Shown: positions 29,388 through 38,076, counted from the first letter of the stretch. The stretch is DNA of 64,000 bases from Cylindrospermum sp. NIES-4074 (GCA_003994795.1 AP018269.1:3989177-4053176), one strand, 5' to 3'. The notes: generated by a model not told the origin, from the sequence alone. Translations and numbers: made by a program.

Positions 29388-29662
29388 TTTGCATTTTTGG
29401 CAAACTAACTCAATTAGTTTGAGTGGTTTGTGTTGTCATCAATAATAAATCTTGAGCTTACAACCTAATTTCCCAGGCGATGATTTGTTGTCTTTCCTGG
29501 GCAATGAGATGAAGGGCAATTTACCCATCTTGGCAAGGCATTTTAGCAGTTGTCAAAAAACTATCAACGGATTTTTAGATTCATTTAATCTATCCAATTC
29601 GAGAGATGGGAATAATTGGGTGGCGAGAGGCTTTCGGCACTGCCAAAAAATTGGGAAATACC

Positions 29663-30388
29663 ATGAGTGTTGAGCAAAAACGACGCGCCCTGATTACTGG
29701 GGCAAGCAGTGGAATTGGGAAAGCAGCGGCTTTGGCCTTTGCGAAGGCGGGAATAGATGTCGCCTTAGTTAGCCGTTCTCTAGATAAGTTAGAGGCGGTA
29801 GCAGTAGCAGCAAGGCATACCGGGGTCGAAGCTAAAGCTTTTGCGGTGGATCTAGCTTGTATTTCTCAAGTACAAGCAAAGATACAAGCGATCGCCCTTG
29901 AATTTGGCGACATAGACATTTTGGTAAACAATGCTGGCATAGCATACACAGCTACCATCAGCGAAACCCCCTTAGAAGACTGGCAACAGGTGATTAACTT
30001 AAATCTCACCAGTGTGTTTCAGTGCATTATGGGGATTTTGCCAACTATGCGACATCGGGGTAGCGGTACAATTATCAACGTCGCCTCAATTGCCGCCAAG
30101 CATCCTTTTCCCAATTGGGGAGCATACAGCGTCAGCAAAGCTGGTCTTGTAGCTCTTTCTCAGACCTTGGCCCAAGAAGAACGGGCCCACGGCATTCGCG
30201 TTACTGCTATTTGTCCTGGTGCCGTCAATACCGAACTTTGGGACTCAGAAACAGTCCAGGCTAACTTTGACCGTTCAAAAATGTTAACCCCAGAAATTGT
30301 TGCTCAGTCAATTCTTCATACTGTCTTATTACCACAACAGGCAGTGATTGAGGAATTGACCATTATGTCAAATGCTGGCGTTCTCTAA
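29663..30388 (+). CDS. Short-chain dehydrogenase/reductase (FabG-like)
   Basis: 241 residues from ATG 29663, giving the normal SDR start shortly before TGASSGIGKAAALAFA; the 19 codons upstream in frame look spurious. Motifs: TGASSGIG cofactor loop, NNAGIAYT near 88, Ser of NVASIAAK near 138, YSVSKAG (YxxxK) near 152, and CPGAVNTELW. It uses NAD(P)H. SDRs of this type are regularly found after aar-accA in cyanobacteria, so a role in acyl or aldehyde metabolism is plausible but inferred. HRGSGT at about 130 resembles the RGSGR peptide of HetN but lacks the final Arg. Confidence 0.92.
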   Translation: MSVEQKRRALITGASSGIGKAAALAFAKAGIDVALVSRSLDKLEAVAVAARHTGVEAKAFAVDLACISQVQAKIQAIALEFGDIDILVNNAGIAYTATISETPLEDWQQVINLNLTSVFQCIMGILPTMRHRGSGTIINVASIAAKHPFPNWGAYSVSKAGLVALSQTLAQEERAHGIRVTAICPGAVNTELWDSETVQANFDRSKMLTPEIVAQSILHTVLLPQQAVIEELTIMSNAGVL

Positions 30389-30410
30389 ATTAGTCCTTTG
30401 TTTTTTGCAA

Positions 30411-30437
30411 ATGACTAATGACTAATGACTAATGACT
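30411..30437. repeat. ATGACTA heptamer repeat
   Basis: ATGACTA occurs almost four times in tandem between the SDR and folE genes. This is the short tandemly repeated repetitive (STRR) type known from heterocystous cyanobacteria. Confidence 0.85.
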
Positions 30438-30460
30438 AAACCCTAACCAAAACTGACATC

Positions 30461-31168
30461 ATGACTATCGCTAGTTCCAACGGTTCCAATCGCGCTCAAT
30501 CTCCTCTAATTCCCGACTTGGCAGATGCCATTAATCCTAGACCCGACCGTAATACCCACGATGGGGGGGAACCGGTTTTGCTCTCACCAACAGAGGAAAA
30601 TACAGAGCAAATGATGGAAGCGGTGCGGACAATGCTATTGGGCGTCGGTGAAGACCCCGAACGCGAAGGACTTCTGAAAACGCCCAAGCGTGTGGCCGAG
30701 GCCATGCAGTTTCTTACCAGTGGCTATAACCAATCCCTAGAAAAACTCGTTAATGATGCCATCTTTGACGAAGGACATAATGAGATGGTACTAGTTCGAG
30801 ATATTAATTTCTTTAGCCTGTGCGAACATCATATGCTGCCATTTATGGGCAGAGCGCACGTTGCTTATATCCCTAACCAAAAAGTTGTGGGACTGAGTAA
30901 GCTAGCCCGCATTGTAGAAATGTATTCCCGTCGCTTGCAAGTACAGGAGAGACTAACCCGCCAAATCGCCGAAGCAATTCAGACTGTTCTGGAACCTCAA
31001 GGCGTTGCAGTTGTCATGGAAGCCTCCCATATGTGCATGGTAATGCGCGGTGTTCAAAAACCAGGTTCTTGGACTGTCACCAGTGCGATGCTTGGCGTGT
31101 TCCAAGATGAGCAAAAAACCCGCGAAGAATTCTTTAACTTAATCCGTCATCAAGGAGGATTCTATTAA
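30461..31168 (+). CDS. folE: GTP cyclohydrolase I
   Basis: 235 residues. The first 45 are a variable tail; the catalytic domain begins near [20 protein letters not shown]. Zinc and substrate motifs are present: [20 protein letters not shown] near 120 (Cys and His ligands), [20 protein letters not shown], and [15 protein letters not shown] near 190 (third ligand Cys). It converts GTP to dihydroneopterin triphosphate for folate and pterin synthesis, including the pterin glucosides of cyanobacteria. The start ATG follows a repeat-filled gap of 72 bp after the SDR gene on the same strand. Confidence 0.98.
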   Translation: MTIASSNGSNRAQSPLIPDLADAINPRPDRNTHDGGEPVLLSPTEENTEQMMEAVRTMLLGVGEDPEREGLLKTPKRVAEAMQFLTSGYNQSLEKLVNDAIFDEGHNEMVLVRDINFFSLCEHHMLPFMGRAHVAYIPNQKVVGLSKLARIVEMYSRRLQVQERLTRQIAEAIQTVLEPQGVAVVMEASHMCMVMRGVQKPGSWTVTSAMLGVFQDEQKTREEFFNLIRHQGGFY

Positions 31169-31217
31169 GGATTGGGGAGCAGGGGAGTGTGGGGAGTGTG
31201 GGGAGTGTGGGGGGATA

Positions 31218-31265
31218 ATTACCCATTACCCATTACCCATTACCCATTACCCATTACCCATTACC
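31218..31265. repeat. ATTACCC heptamer repeat overlapping the trpF 3' end
   Basis: ATTACCC is repeated six times plus a partial copy. It is the reverse complement of the GGGTAAT repeat before accA at 28098. The trpF stop codon and its last residues lie inside it. A 9-bp GGGAGTGTG repeat (three copies) precedes it near 31184-31212. Confidence 0.9.
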
Positions 31266-31883
31266 TAACCTCTGAAATAGCAGCGCTACTTTGTCTAAAT
31301 CTTTATCTCCTGGTGAGTTTTCTACACCACTAGATAAATCAATGCCGCTAGGGTTTACCTGAGTTAGCGCTGCCACAATATTATCTGGTGTGAGTCCCCC
31401 TGCTAAAAACCAAGGGCAACTGGGGCTAAATTGTTGTAGCATATCCCAGTCTAAGGTTTGACCTGTGCCTCCTAGTTGTTGGGGATGATAGGCATCTAGT
31501 AATAATGTGTCTACGTATTTTGTGTAAGTAACTGCTGTTTCTAAATGCTCAAGAGAACGAACCCGCAAGGCTTTGATAATTTCTACTTGAGGGAGAGATT
31601 GACGTAACTGGTAGCAAAAATCTGGTAATTCGTCCCCGTGTAATTGCACGCCAGTCAACCCAGAATCAATAACTGTTTGGCTGATTTCGGGGATGGTGGC
31701 GTTGGCAAAGACACCAATTTTGTCAATGTTTGCTGGTAGTTGTGCCACTGCTGCTTGAATTTGTGCTGTGGTGACGTAGCGTGGCGAGGTGGGGACACAT
31801 ATAAATCCGAGTGCTGTAGCGCCAAGGGAGGCGATCGCAATTGACTGTTCTGGTTGAGTGATGCCGCAAATTTTAACCCGCAT
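31254..31883 (-). CDS. trpF: Phosphoribosylanthranilate isomerase
   Basis: 209 residues, normal length for a stand-alone TrpF. The (beta/alpha)8-barrel markers are [13 protein letters not shown] (catalytic Cys7), [29 protein letters not shown] (catalytic Asp) and [10 protein letters not shown], with GIDLSSGVE near the end forming the phosphate site. It catalyses the third step of tryptophan synthesis from chorismate. No other trp gene is nearby, as is usual in cyanobacteria. The last three residues and the stop codon are encoded by a heptamer repeat. Confidence 0.97.
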   Translation of the reverse strand: MRVKICGITQPEQSIAIASLGATALGFICVPTSPRYVTTAQIQAAVAQLPANIDKIGVFANATIPEISQTVIDSGLTGVQLHGDELPDFCYQLRQSLPQVEIIKALRVRSLEHLETAVTYTKYVDTLLLDAYHPQQLGGTGQTLDWDMLQQFSPSCPWFLAGGLTPDNIVAALTQVNPSGIDLSSGVENSPGDKDLDKVALLFQRLGNG

Positions 31884-32008
31884 ACCAGCCTGACCAATTT
31901 AATTTAGTTATGAAAAGATTTTGAATTATGGCAAAAACTTTTGGTTTGTCCTGGGTGATTTTATAATCTTGTAGGATTACATGAATTTTTGAGTTTAGGA
32001 GAAAAAGC

Positions 32009-32263
32009 TTGATTTCATCTATTTTACTTGCAGCCGCTGGCAATGTACCTGCAACACCAGTGTGGAGTCCTACAGTAGGCATCATTATCAGCATCAGCAG
32101 CGTAGTAGCTCTTTTGTTCACTATTGTATCTAAAGCTCCCAAGGTTGGGCCTAGTCTGCCTGGACTGCCGGTTACTGTTCCCGCATTTATTGGGGCAATG
32201 GCTTTTGGTCATGTGATCGGTATCGGCATCGTTTTAGGACTGACTAACATTGGTCGTCTGTAG
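32009..32263 (+). CDS. psaK: Photosystem I subunit PsaK
   Basis: 84 residues, family length. Two membrane helices (TVGIIISISSVVALLFTIVS and FIGAMAFGHVIGIGIVLGLT) are joined by a short stromal loop, and the ending GLTNIGRL is typical of PsaK. It binds chlorophyll at the rim of photosystem I and helps connect antenna complexes. The start codon is TTG, supported by AGGAG six to ten bases upstream; no ATG in frame gives a complete protein. The loop sequence (SKAPKVGPSLPGLPV) differs from the main PsaK I remember from Anabaena, so it may be one of several paralogues. Confidence 0.87.
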   Translation: MISSILLAAAGNVPATPVWSPTVGIIISISSVVALLFTIVSKAPKVGPSLPGLPVTVPAFIGAMAFGHVIGIGIVLGLTNIGRL

Positions 32264-32294
32264 ATTTGAGTTGACATCTCAACGGTGAAAAGTG

Positions 32295-32349
32295 GGCGGT
32301 GGGAAAGCTCTTATCCTAATTTTTAGCAGGGATAGGTTTTTCCGCCGCC
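32295..32349 (+). terminator. Long imperfect hairpin after psaK
   Basis: GGCGGTGGGAAAGCTCTTATCC pairs imperfectly with the reverse-complementary stretch ending TTTTTCCGCCGCC around an AT-rich loop; TTTTG follows. It begins 32 bp after the psaK stop codon. Confidence 0.55.
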
Positions 32350-32439
32350 ATTTTGTTATGGGTATATGGCGGTTCTCTATGGGGTGCGATACACTTTCAC
32401 CTTTCTCCTACAAGCTACGGTGTACACACAAGCCGTTTT

Positions 32440-32561
32440 AGGGAATTCCAACAAATAAATTATCCAATCTTGTGGGAGGTCCCGCCCGTCCAATAAACTG
32501 GGCAGGCTAGAAGCCCACCCCACAAGAATTAGTTAGATATTTTTTTAGCTGGAACTCCCTT
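32440..32561. repeat. 122-bp MITE-like element
   Basis: AGGGAATTCCAACAAATAAA at the left matches the reverse complement of TTTTTTTAGCTGGAACTCCCT at the right with a few differences. Nested inside, CTTGTGGG faces CCCACAAG, and GGGCGGG/CCCGCC-type hairpins surround GGGCAGGCTAGAAGCCCACC. No coding capacity. Confidence 0.75.
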
Positions 32562-32566
32562 ATTTG

Positions 32567-32646
32567 GTAGGGTGTGTTGTCGCGTAGTGCAACGCACCAT
32601 TCTAGCTTCTCGGTGCATTAGGACTAACGTCCATAACACACCCTAC
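32567..32646. repeat. 80-bp inverted repeat, GTAGGGTGTGTT family
   Basis: GTAGGGTGTGTT (32567-32578) faces AACACACCCTAC (32635-32646); the centre has GCAACGCACC and GGTGCATT. It belongs to the same family as 16970-17035. Only five bases separate it from the previous element, and it ends five bases before the stop codon of the NACHT gene, so it may serve as that gene's terminator. Confidence 0.8.
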
Positions 32647-32651
32647 AAAAC

Positions 32652-35600
32652 TTACCCCTCAGCCTCCCGCAGTGCCTCCAGTTCCTCTGGGGTGAAGGGA
32701 TTTTCCCCTGCCTTGAGTGCTTCTATCCAGCGCAGCCGACGCTGTTTCACATCTTCTGAATGATCATCAAGTGCATTGCTATCTACTGCTGCCTGAAAGT
32801 CTGCTAAAGCCCCAAGTAAGTCGCCTGTCAACGCCCTAGCCAGTCCTCGACTATCTTGATAAAACCCTTTATTGTCAGGTTCTAAGGCGACTGCATTTTC
32901 ACAAGCGTAGAGAACATTAGCAGCATGATCATGTAAGCTACCATGCCAACAGAGGCTATACCAAGACTGGGCAGAAACCTGCAAATTGGGGTCAAGGCTT
33001 AGAGCTTGGTTGTAAGCCTGAATTGCTTCTTCAACCTTACCTTCTATCACCAAACTAATACCCCGACTCAAAGCAGCCGCAGCTGAAAATGTTGGTTGTT
33101 GCGCCAACTCTGAGGAAACGCTAACAGCTTCATGTAGCCCCAAAGCATTTACCCATTTTGTATCACTGTCCCATTTTGCTGCTTCGAGGTAGGCATCGCT
33201 GAGGTAGGCATCGCTGAGGTTGGCACCGCTGAGGTCGGCACGGCTGAGGTTGGCACGGCTGAGGTTGGCACCGCTGAGGTTGGCACGGCTGAGGTTGGCA
33301 CGACTGAGGTTGGCACTGCTGAGGTTGGCACTGCTGAGGTAGGCACGGCTGAGGTTGGCAAGGCTGAGGTTGGCACGGTTGAGGTTGGCACGGTTGAGGT
33401 CGGCATCGCTGAGGTCGGCAAACATGAGGTTGGCACTGCTGAGGTTGGCATCGCTGAGGTCGGCACCGCTGAGGTCGGCACGGCTGAGGTTGGCACTGCT
33501 GAGGTAGGCACCGCTGAGGTCGGCACCGCTGAGGTCGGCACGGCTGAGGTAGGCACCGCTGAGGTCGGCACGGCTGAGGTTGGCATCGCTGAGGTCGGCA
33601 CCGCTGAGGTTGGCACCGCTGAGGTTGGCACCGCTGAGGTTGGCACCGCTGAGGAAAAGTCTCAGAATTTCGTTATAAGTGTAAGCACCCAGGCATTGGC
33701 TATAGCCGATAATGCAGAGCAAGCGTCCTCGGTCAAACTCTTCTGTATCTGGCTGACCACAGGGATAAAAGTTGATTTCATTTTTCAAATCATCCCTTTT
33801 TTGGGCGTAGCGATGCAACTCTAAAAGCAAAATCAAGACATTTAGCCCTGTATACACATCCACTTGTCGCAGTCCCAAGTGATTTTCTCGCTCTGGTAAT
33901 TGCTTTTTCAATTGCTCTTTTTTAAACAAAGGCAAGATTTCTTTTTCTGGAGGTGCATCAATAAATTCTCCATCGCACCAACGGAGGTAAAAATTCTCTA
34001 ATCTTTGAAATAGTGTTAACCAGCGTTGCGGCTGCTCAAATTCGGAACATTCAGCCAACAACCCCCTAAGATATTCGACAATATCAGGCGTTAAATTTCC
34101 ATAACCCAATAAATCATAAATCTGCTTATCCATCACCTCTGTTGAAACTGAGTTTTCTTGACGGTTCCGCTTGGTTAATTGAGTTGTCCAATCTAAAAAG
34201 CTTTCTACTAAACGTTCTGCAAATAAAAACTCGCCGAAACTCTTGTGTACAAATTCCATTGAGCCGCCGTTTTTACCAGAAGCAGGCTTAATGTAGAACG
34301 CAGTCAACAGGTTATTAAGTACCTTTTCTTCTTTAACTTTTTCTAGAGAAGTTTGTTCTCTAGCTTGCTGAATTAATTTAGCAATTGGATCATTACTGTC
34401 TTTAATTCGTGCTTCTAGCATCTTGATATTGGCAGATTCATTTCCTGACTGCACCACACACAAAGCTACTTCAGTTAGAAATTGCCGCAAATCATCACTT
34501 TCTAACCCAGACAAACGCAGGTTTTCATCTTGACGCTGTTCTTCTAATACCCATTTAATCGATTCATCATAAATACGTATTTTTGCTGTAATTCCTTTTG
34601 CACCTGCAAACATCTGAGCGTTGAAATGCTTTTCTCGGTGCATTTTTGCTAATAGATAAAGCAGTAAGGGTTCTCGCGCTAAGTTTTCTTTAATTTCATC
34701 TGGGCAAGATTGCAAAAACTGCTCAAAGTCTGTTTTTTCCTGAGTACCAACTTTAGCCGCCCATTTTTCTAACCAAGTTTGGCGAATTGAGTCATCCATT
34801 GGCTGAATTTGGACTCGTTCCAAACTTCTCTGGGACAGTAATCGCTCAATTCCTTGTAGTGCTAAAGGGCGACCTGTGACTAAAAATCGATGATGGCTAT
34901 TGTGTTGAAAATTTTCTACCTGCTGCAAAAATTCTTGTAGTCCGCCGCTAGTCCGTCCTTCTAGCAACAACTCATCAAACCCATCTAGCAAAAACAAAAA
35001 CCGAGTCTTTTTATCTGTCAGCCAACCGGAATCACTTTGGACAAAATCAACGGTTTCTAGATTGTTTTCTAAAGTCTCAGTTAAGTTATTCGCTAATACG
35101 CGTAAATCTCGCAAGCGAATTAATATTGGGGTAAAGTTTGGGTGTAATTCCTGCCGCACTCTATCAGCAAACATCCGGCTAAAGACGCTTTTACCGCGTC
35201 CTGCTTCACCTTGAATAAATATGACTTTCGGCTGTTTTTGCTCTTCAGTGAGCTTTTTTATAACCCATTCTTCTATTTGCGGTGTTTCATCCCCAACAGG
35301 TTTACCGCTGTCATCTACTGGACGGACTTGCAGCGGTACATACAAATCTCGGAAGGTAATATTATTTTCCTTAAAAATGTTTTCGTTGGGCTTGGGTTTA
35401 ATTTGCTGTTCTAGATAATCTTCAATACTCAGGTATTTCTCTATCTGTTGTTTTCCACCTGTGCTATACCAATCAACTAATTGCTTGACTTTATCCCCAA
35501 CTTTTACCAGTTCTAGCAACAGATACTCATCGGTTTTTCTCGCTACTTGTTCGGTTAAGGTTTTGGCTTCTGTTTCTGCTAAACCTGCTTCTTGGAGGCG

Positions 35601-36125
35601 CTGCTGTAAAACTTCGTTGAATGCTGCTGCTAATTGAGACTCGTGGAAATAGAGTATGGCTTTTTTCGCTTCCCGTTCTTCTAATTCTTGTTCACCCAGT
35701 TTCTTAATTTGTCTCGCTACAGCGTCAGATGCGGGAGTTTCACCAATGCGCTGTAGTAATTCTGGTTTATCGTTGAGTATTGCTCGAAAGCTTTCTAGAT
35801 AAGCAGCTTGGCTTACTAATGCTACACACTGCACTAGACTTAGCTCTTTTTGGGTTTGGTCAGCAATTAATTTAATAATCGTAAGGGCAATGGGTGCAAA
35901 GGGAATTACTGTTCCGGCAATTTGACCTAATGGACTATTGAGAATATCTAAAAGTGACGAGATTTCACCTATATATGGGTTGAGGGTTTTTTGCTCTTTT
36001 ACGGCTTTTGCTAAGTCAAGCACGGCTTTGGCTGCTTCGGTTCCGGTTTTGACTACTTCCACTCCTTGTCCTAAGTTCAATTCCCGAATGTCGGTTGTCA
36101 AAAACTTCCAAAGCTTGATAGCCAT
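32652..36125 (-). CDS. NACHT-domain NTPase with pentapeptide repeats and TPR (NLR-like)
   Basis: 1157 residues. Residues 1-270 are mostly helical, with one hydrophobic stretch near 70-92 (GQIAGTVIPFAPIALTIIKL). A NACHT-type STAND NTPase follows: Walker A GEAGRGKS near 308, Walker B FLFLLDGFDEL near 377, sensor-like VTGRPLALQG near 418, then helical and winged-helix-like sequence. About 31 pentapeptides of the A(N/D/Y)LSx type occupy residues 823-980. The last 150 residues look like TPRs (IQAYNQALSLDPN, ALADFQAAVD). Such proteins switch on after ligand binding, and several bacterial NACHT proteins defend against phage; a defence role here is inference. AGGGGA precedes the ATG. A five-copy hairpin array lies upstream. 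Confidence 0.85.
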   Translation of the reverse strand: MAIKLWKFLTTDIRELNLGQGVEVVKTGTEAAKAVLDLAKAVKEQKTLNPYIGEISSLLDILNSPLGQIAGTVIPFAPIALTIIKLIADQTQKELSLVQCVALVSQAAYLESFRAILNDKPELLQRIGETPASDAVARQIKKLGEQELEEREAKKAILYFHESQLAAAFNEVLQQRLQEAGLAETEAKTLTEQVARKTDEYLLLELVKVGDKVKQLVDWYSTGGKQQIEKYLSIEDYLEQQIKPKPNENIFKENNITFRDLYVPLQVRPVDDSGKPVGDETPQIEEWVIKKLTEEQKQPKVIFIQGEAGRGKSVFSRMFADRVRQELHPNFTPILIRLRDLRVLANNLTETLENNLETVDFVQSDSGWLTDKKTRFLFLLDGFDELLLEGRTSGGLQEFLQQVENFQHNSHHRFLVTGRPLALQGIERLLSQRSLERVQIQPMDDSIRQTWLEKWAAKVGTQEKTDFEQFLQSCPDEIKENLAREPLLLYLLAKMHREKHFNAQMFAGAKGITAKIRIYDESIKWVLEEQRQDENLRLSGLESDDLRQFLTEVALCVVQSGNESANIKMLEARIKDSNDPIAKLIQQAREQTSLEKVKEEKVLNNLLTAFYIKPASGKNGGSMEFVHKSFGEFLFAERLVESFLDWTTQLTKRNRQENSVSTEVMDKQIYDLLGYGNLTPDIVEYLRGLLAECSEFEQPQRWLTLFQRLENFYLRWCDGEFIDAPPEKEILPLFKKEQLKKQLPERENHLGLRQVDVYTGLNVLILLLELHRYAQKRDDLKNEINFYPCGQPDTEEFDRGRLLCIIGYSQCLGAYTYNEILRLFLSGANLSGANLSGANLSGADLSDANLSRADLSGAYLSRADLSGADLSGAYLSSANLSRADLSGADLSDANLSSANLMFADLSDADLNRANLNRANLSLANLSRAYLSSANLSSANLSRANLSRANLSGANLSRANLSRADLSGANLSDAYLSDAYLEAAKWDSDTKWVNALGLHEAVSVSSELAQQPTFSAAAALSRGISLVIEGKVEEAIQAYNQALSLDPNLQVSAQSWYSLCWHGSLHDHAANVLYACENAVALEPDNKGFYQDSRGLARALTGDLLGALADFQAAVDSNALDDHSEDVKQRRLRWIEALKAGENPFTPEELEALREAEG
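33186..33655 (-). repeat. 15-bp coding tandem repeats (pentapeptide region)
   Basis: About 31 units of GAGGTTGGCACCGCT and close variants encode the pentapeptides of the NACHT protein. The bases are much more uniform than needed to keep the protein pattern, which suggests recent unit gain or gene conversion. An alternative minus-strand frame with no stop codons (MPTSAVPTSAV-like) is a by-product. Confidence 0.95.
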
Positions 36126-36209
36126 TGCCTATTCCCCTAATTCTATTAATAAGCTTAGTTGTAAGTATTACATTAGTTCAGTGTTTTTGCAGTGGGGACT
36201 TCGAGATGA

Positions 36210-36333
36210 GAACTCGGAGTTTCGTGTTCAGAACTCGGAACTTCGTGCTCAGAACTCGGAACTTCGTGCTCAGAACTCGGAACTTCGTGCTCGGAACTCG
36301 GAACTTCGTGCTCAGAACTCGGAATTTTGCGGT
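36210..36333. repeat. 21-bp tandem repeat upstream of the NACHT gene
   Basis: Nearly six copies of GAACTCGGAACTTCGTGCTC plus A, the first and last diverged. GAACTCGGAACTTC contains small dyads (GAAC...GTTC-like across units). It lies 85 bp upstream of the NACHT ATG, so it is probably within or next to that gene's promoter or 5' leader. Confidence 0.93.
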
Positions 36334-36382
36334 TAGGCTCCTGTTGTGTTGAGGGAGTTAGTCAACTCTGATATCTTGCACC

Positions 36383-37212
36383 AGTCCCAAAACCGCCTCA
36401 GAATGAATTCTGAGGCTCATAGCCAAAGTCGTCTCAAGACGACTAAGAAAAGTTTTTAGTCCGTTGTAACGGACTTCGGCTATTAGCCCGGAACTTCAGT
36501 TCTGGGTGGGTTAGGGGGCTAATTGAGAATGGTGCAAGATATCGGTCAAGTCCCAAAACCGCCTCAGAATTCATTCTGAGGCTCATAGCCAAAGTCGTCT
36601 CAAGACGACTAAGAAAAGTTTTTAGTCCATTAAAACGGACTTCGGCTATTAGCCCGGAACTTCAGTTCTGGGCGGGTTAGGGGGCTAATTGAGAAGGGTG
36701 CAAGATATCGGTCAAGTCCCAAAACCGCCTCAGAATGAATTCTGAGGCTCATAGCCAAAGTCGTCTCAAGACGACTAAGAAAAGTTTTTAGTCCGTTTTA
36801 ACGGACTTTGGTTATTAGCCCGGAACTTCAGTTCTGGGTGGGTTAGGGGGCTAATTGAGAATGGTGCAAGATATCGGTCAAGTCCCAAAACCGCCTCAGA
36901 ATGAATTCTGAGGCTCATAGCCAAAGTCGTCTCAAGACGACTAAGAGAAGTTTTTAGTCCGTTTTAACGGACTTTGGTTATTAGCCCGGACCTTCAGTTC
37001 TGGGTGGGTTAGGGGGCTAATTGAGAATGGTGCAAGATATCGGTCAAGTCCCAAAACCGCCTCAGAATGAATTCTGAGGCTCATAGCCAAAGTCGTCTCA
37101 AGACGACTAAGAGAAGTTTTTAGTCCGTTTTAACGGACTTTGGTTATTAGCCCGGACCTTCAGTTCTGGGTGGGTTAGGGGGCTAATTGAGAATGGTGGA
37201 AGATATCGGTCA
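36383..37212. repeat. Five-copy 166-bp tandem array, four hairpins per unit
   Basis: Units start at 36383, 36549, 36715, 36881 and 37047 with the phrase AGTCCCAAAACCGCCTCAG and no length change. Each unit carries four consecutive near-perfect hairpins: CCTCAGAAT-GA-ATTCTGAGG, AGTCGTCT-CA-AGACGACT, AGTCCGTT-TT-AACGGACT and CCCGGAAC-TTCA-GTTCTGGG. In addition ATAGCC before the second hairpin can pair with GGCTAT or GGTTAT after the third. All frames have stops, so it is non-coding. It fills the gap between the divergent NACHT and HAD genes. Confidence 0.95.
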
Positions 37213-37277
37213 ATTAAGTGACAACTGATAACTGACAAGCTGGTAGAGTGACAACAGCAGTTTTCTTCCTCAAAACA

Positions 37278-38063
37278 ATGACAGTAAGTAGTCCCACGAT
37301 TTTAGCCCTAGACTTTGATGGTGTGATTTGCGATGGACTAATTGAATATTTTGAGGTAGCATGGCGCACTTACTGTAAGATTTGGTTGCCTGCTAATGAC
37401 ACACCACCTGATGATTTGGCTTCTCGGTTCTATCGTTTGCGTCCTGTAATTGAGACGGGTTGGGAAATGCCTGTTTTAATCAAGGCTTTGGTTGAAGGGT
37501 TCTCTGATGCTCATATTCTTGAGGGATGGGTGACAATTACGCCACAAATTTTGTTAGCTGATAAGCTCACAGCGAAAGATATTGGCGCAAAGTTAGACCA
37601 TCTCCGAGATGAATGGATTAATACAGATTTAGATGGCTGGCTAAGTCTGCATAGATTTTATCCGGGTGTGGTGGACAAAATCAAAACGACTGTTGCTAGT
37701 GGAGTTGAGCTATATATTGTCACTACTAAGGAAGGGCGGTTTGTCCAGCAACTTTTGCAACAAGCGGGAGTTAATCTACCAGCGTCAGCGATTTTTGGTA
37801 AGGAAGTGAAGCGTCCTAAGTATGAAATTCTGCGAGAATTAATTCAGAAGACAGGTGTTAAGCCTGTTAGTTTATGGTTTGTGGAAGACAGACTCAAGAC
37901 TTTGCAGATGGTGCAACAGCAATCAGACCTTGGTGATGTGCAACTTTTCTTGGCAGATTGGGGTTATAATACCCAACCTGAAAGGGACGCTGCTGAATAT
38001 GATCCGCGAATTAAGTTGATATCTGTTTCTCAGTTTGCGGAAAATTTCTCTGCTTGGTTTTAA
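37278..38063 (+). CDS. HAD-superfamily hydrolase
   Basis: 261 residues from ATG 37278; a GTG ten codons earlier is possible. HAD motifs: motif I LALDFDGVICDG near 10 (nucleophile Asp), motif II IVTTKEGRF near 147, the Lys of FGKEVKRPKYEIL near 180, and motif III WFVEDRLKTL near 205. The cap is helical, inserted after motif I. This type is conserved in cyanobacteria; the substrate is unknown and probably a small phosphate ester. It is transcribed away from the tandem array and ends in a strong terminator. Confidence 0.88.
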   Translation: MTVSSPTILALDFDGVICDGLIEYFEVAWRTYCKIWLPANDTPPDDLASRFYRLRPVIETGWEMPVLIKALVEGFSDAHILEGWVTITPQILLADKLTAKDIGAKLDHLRDEWINTDLDGWLSLHRFYPGVVDKIKTTVASGVELYIVTTKEGRFVQQLLQQAGVNLPASAIFGKEVKRPKYEILRELIQKTGVKPVSLWFVEDRLKTLQMVQQQSDLGDVQLFLADWGYNTQPERDAAEYDPRIKLISVSQFAENFSAWF

Positions 38064-38076
38064 TTGACTGGAAAGA

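Noticed and set aside
29452..29673. 73-codon ORF before the SDR gene
   Set aside because: TTG start, overlaps the SDR start in another frame, no recognisable pattern.
29990..30075. HRGSGT in the SDR as a HetN-like RGSGR inhibitor motif
   Set aside because: The last residue is Thr, not Arg, and the stretch is a normal SDR segment before the catalytic serine.
33149..33646. 165-codon minus-strand frame encoding PTSAV/PTSAM repeats
   Set aside because: It is the pentapeptide region of the NACHT gene read in another frame; a 15-bp repeat without stops gives repetitive peptides in any open frame.
36383..37212. CRISPR array
   Set aside because: The units are contiguous 166-bp direct repeats without unique spacers, and no cas genes are near.
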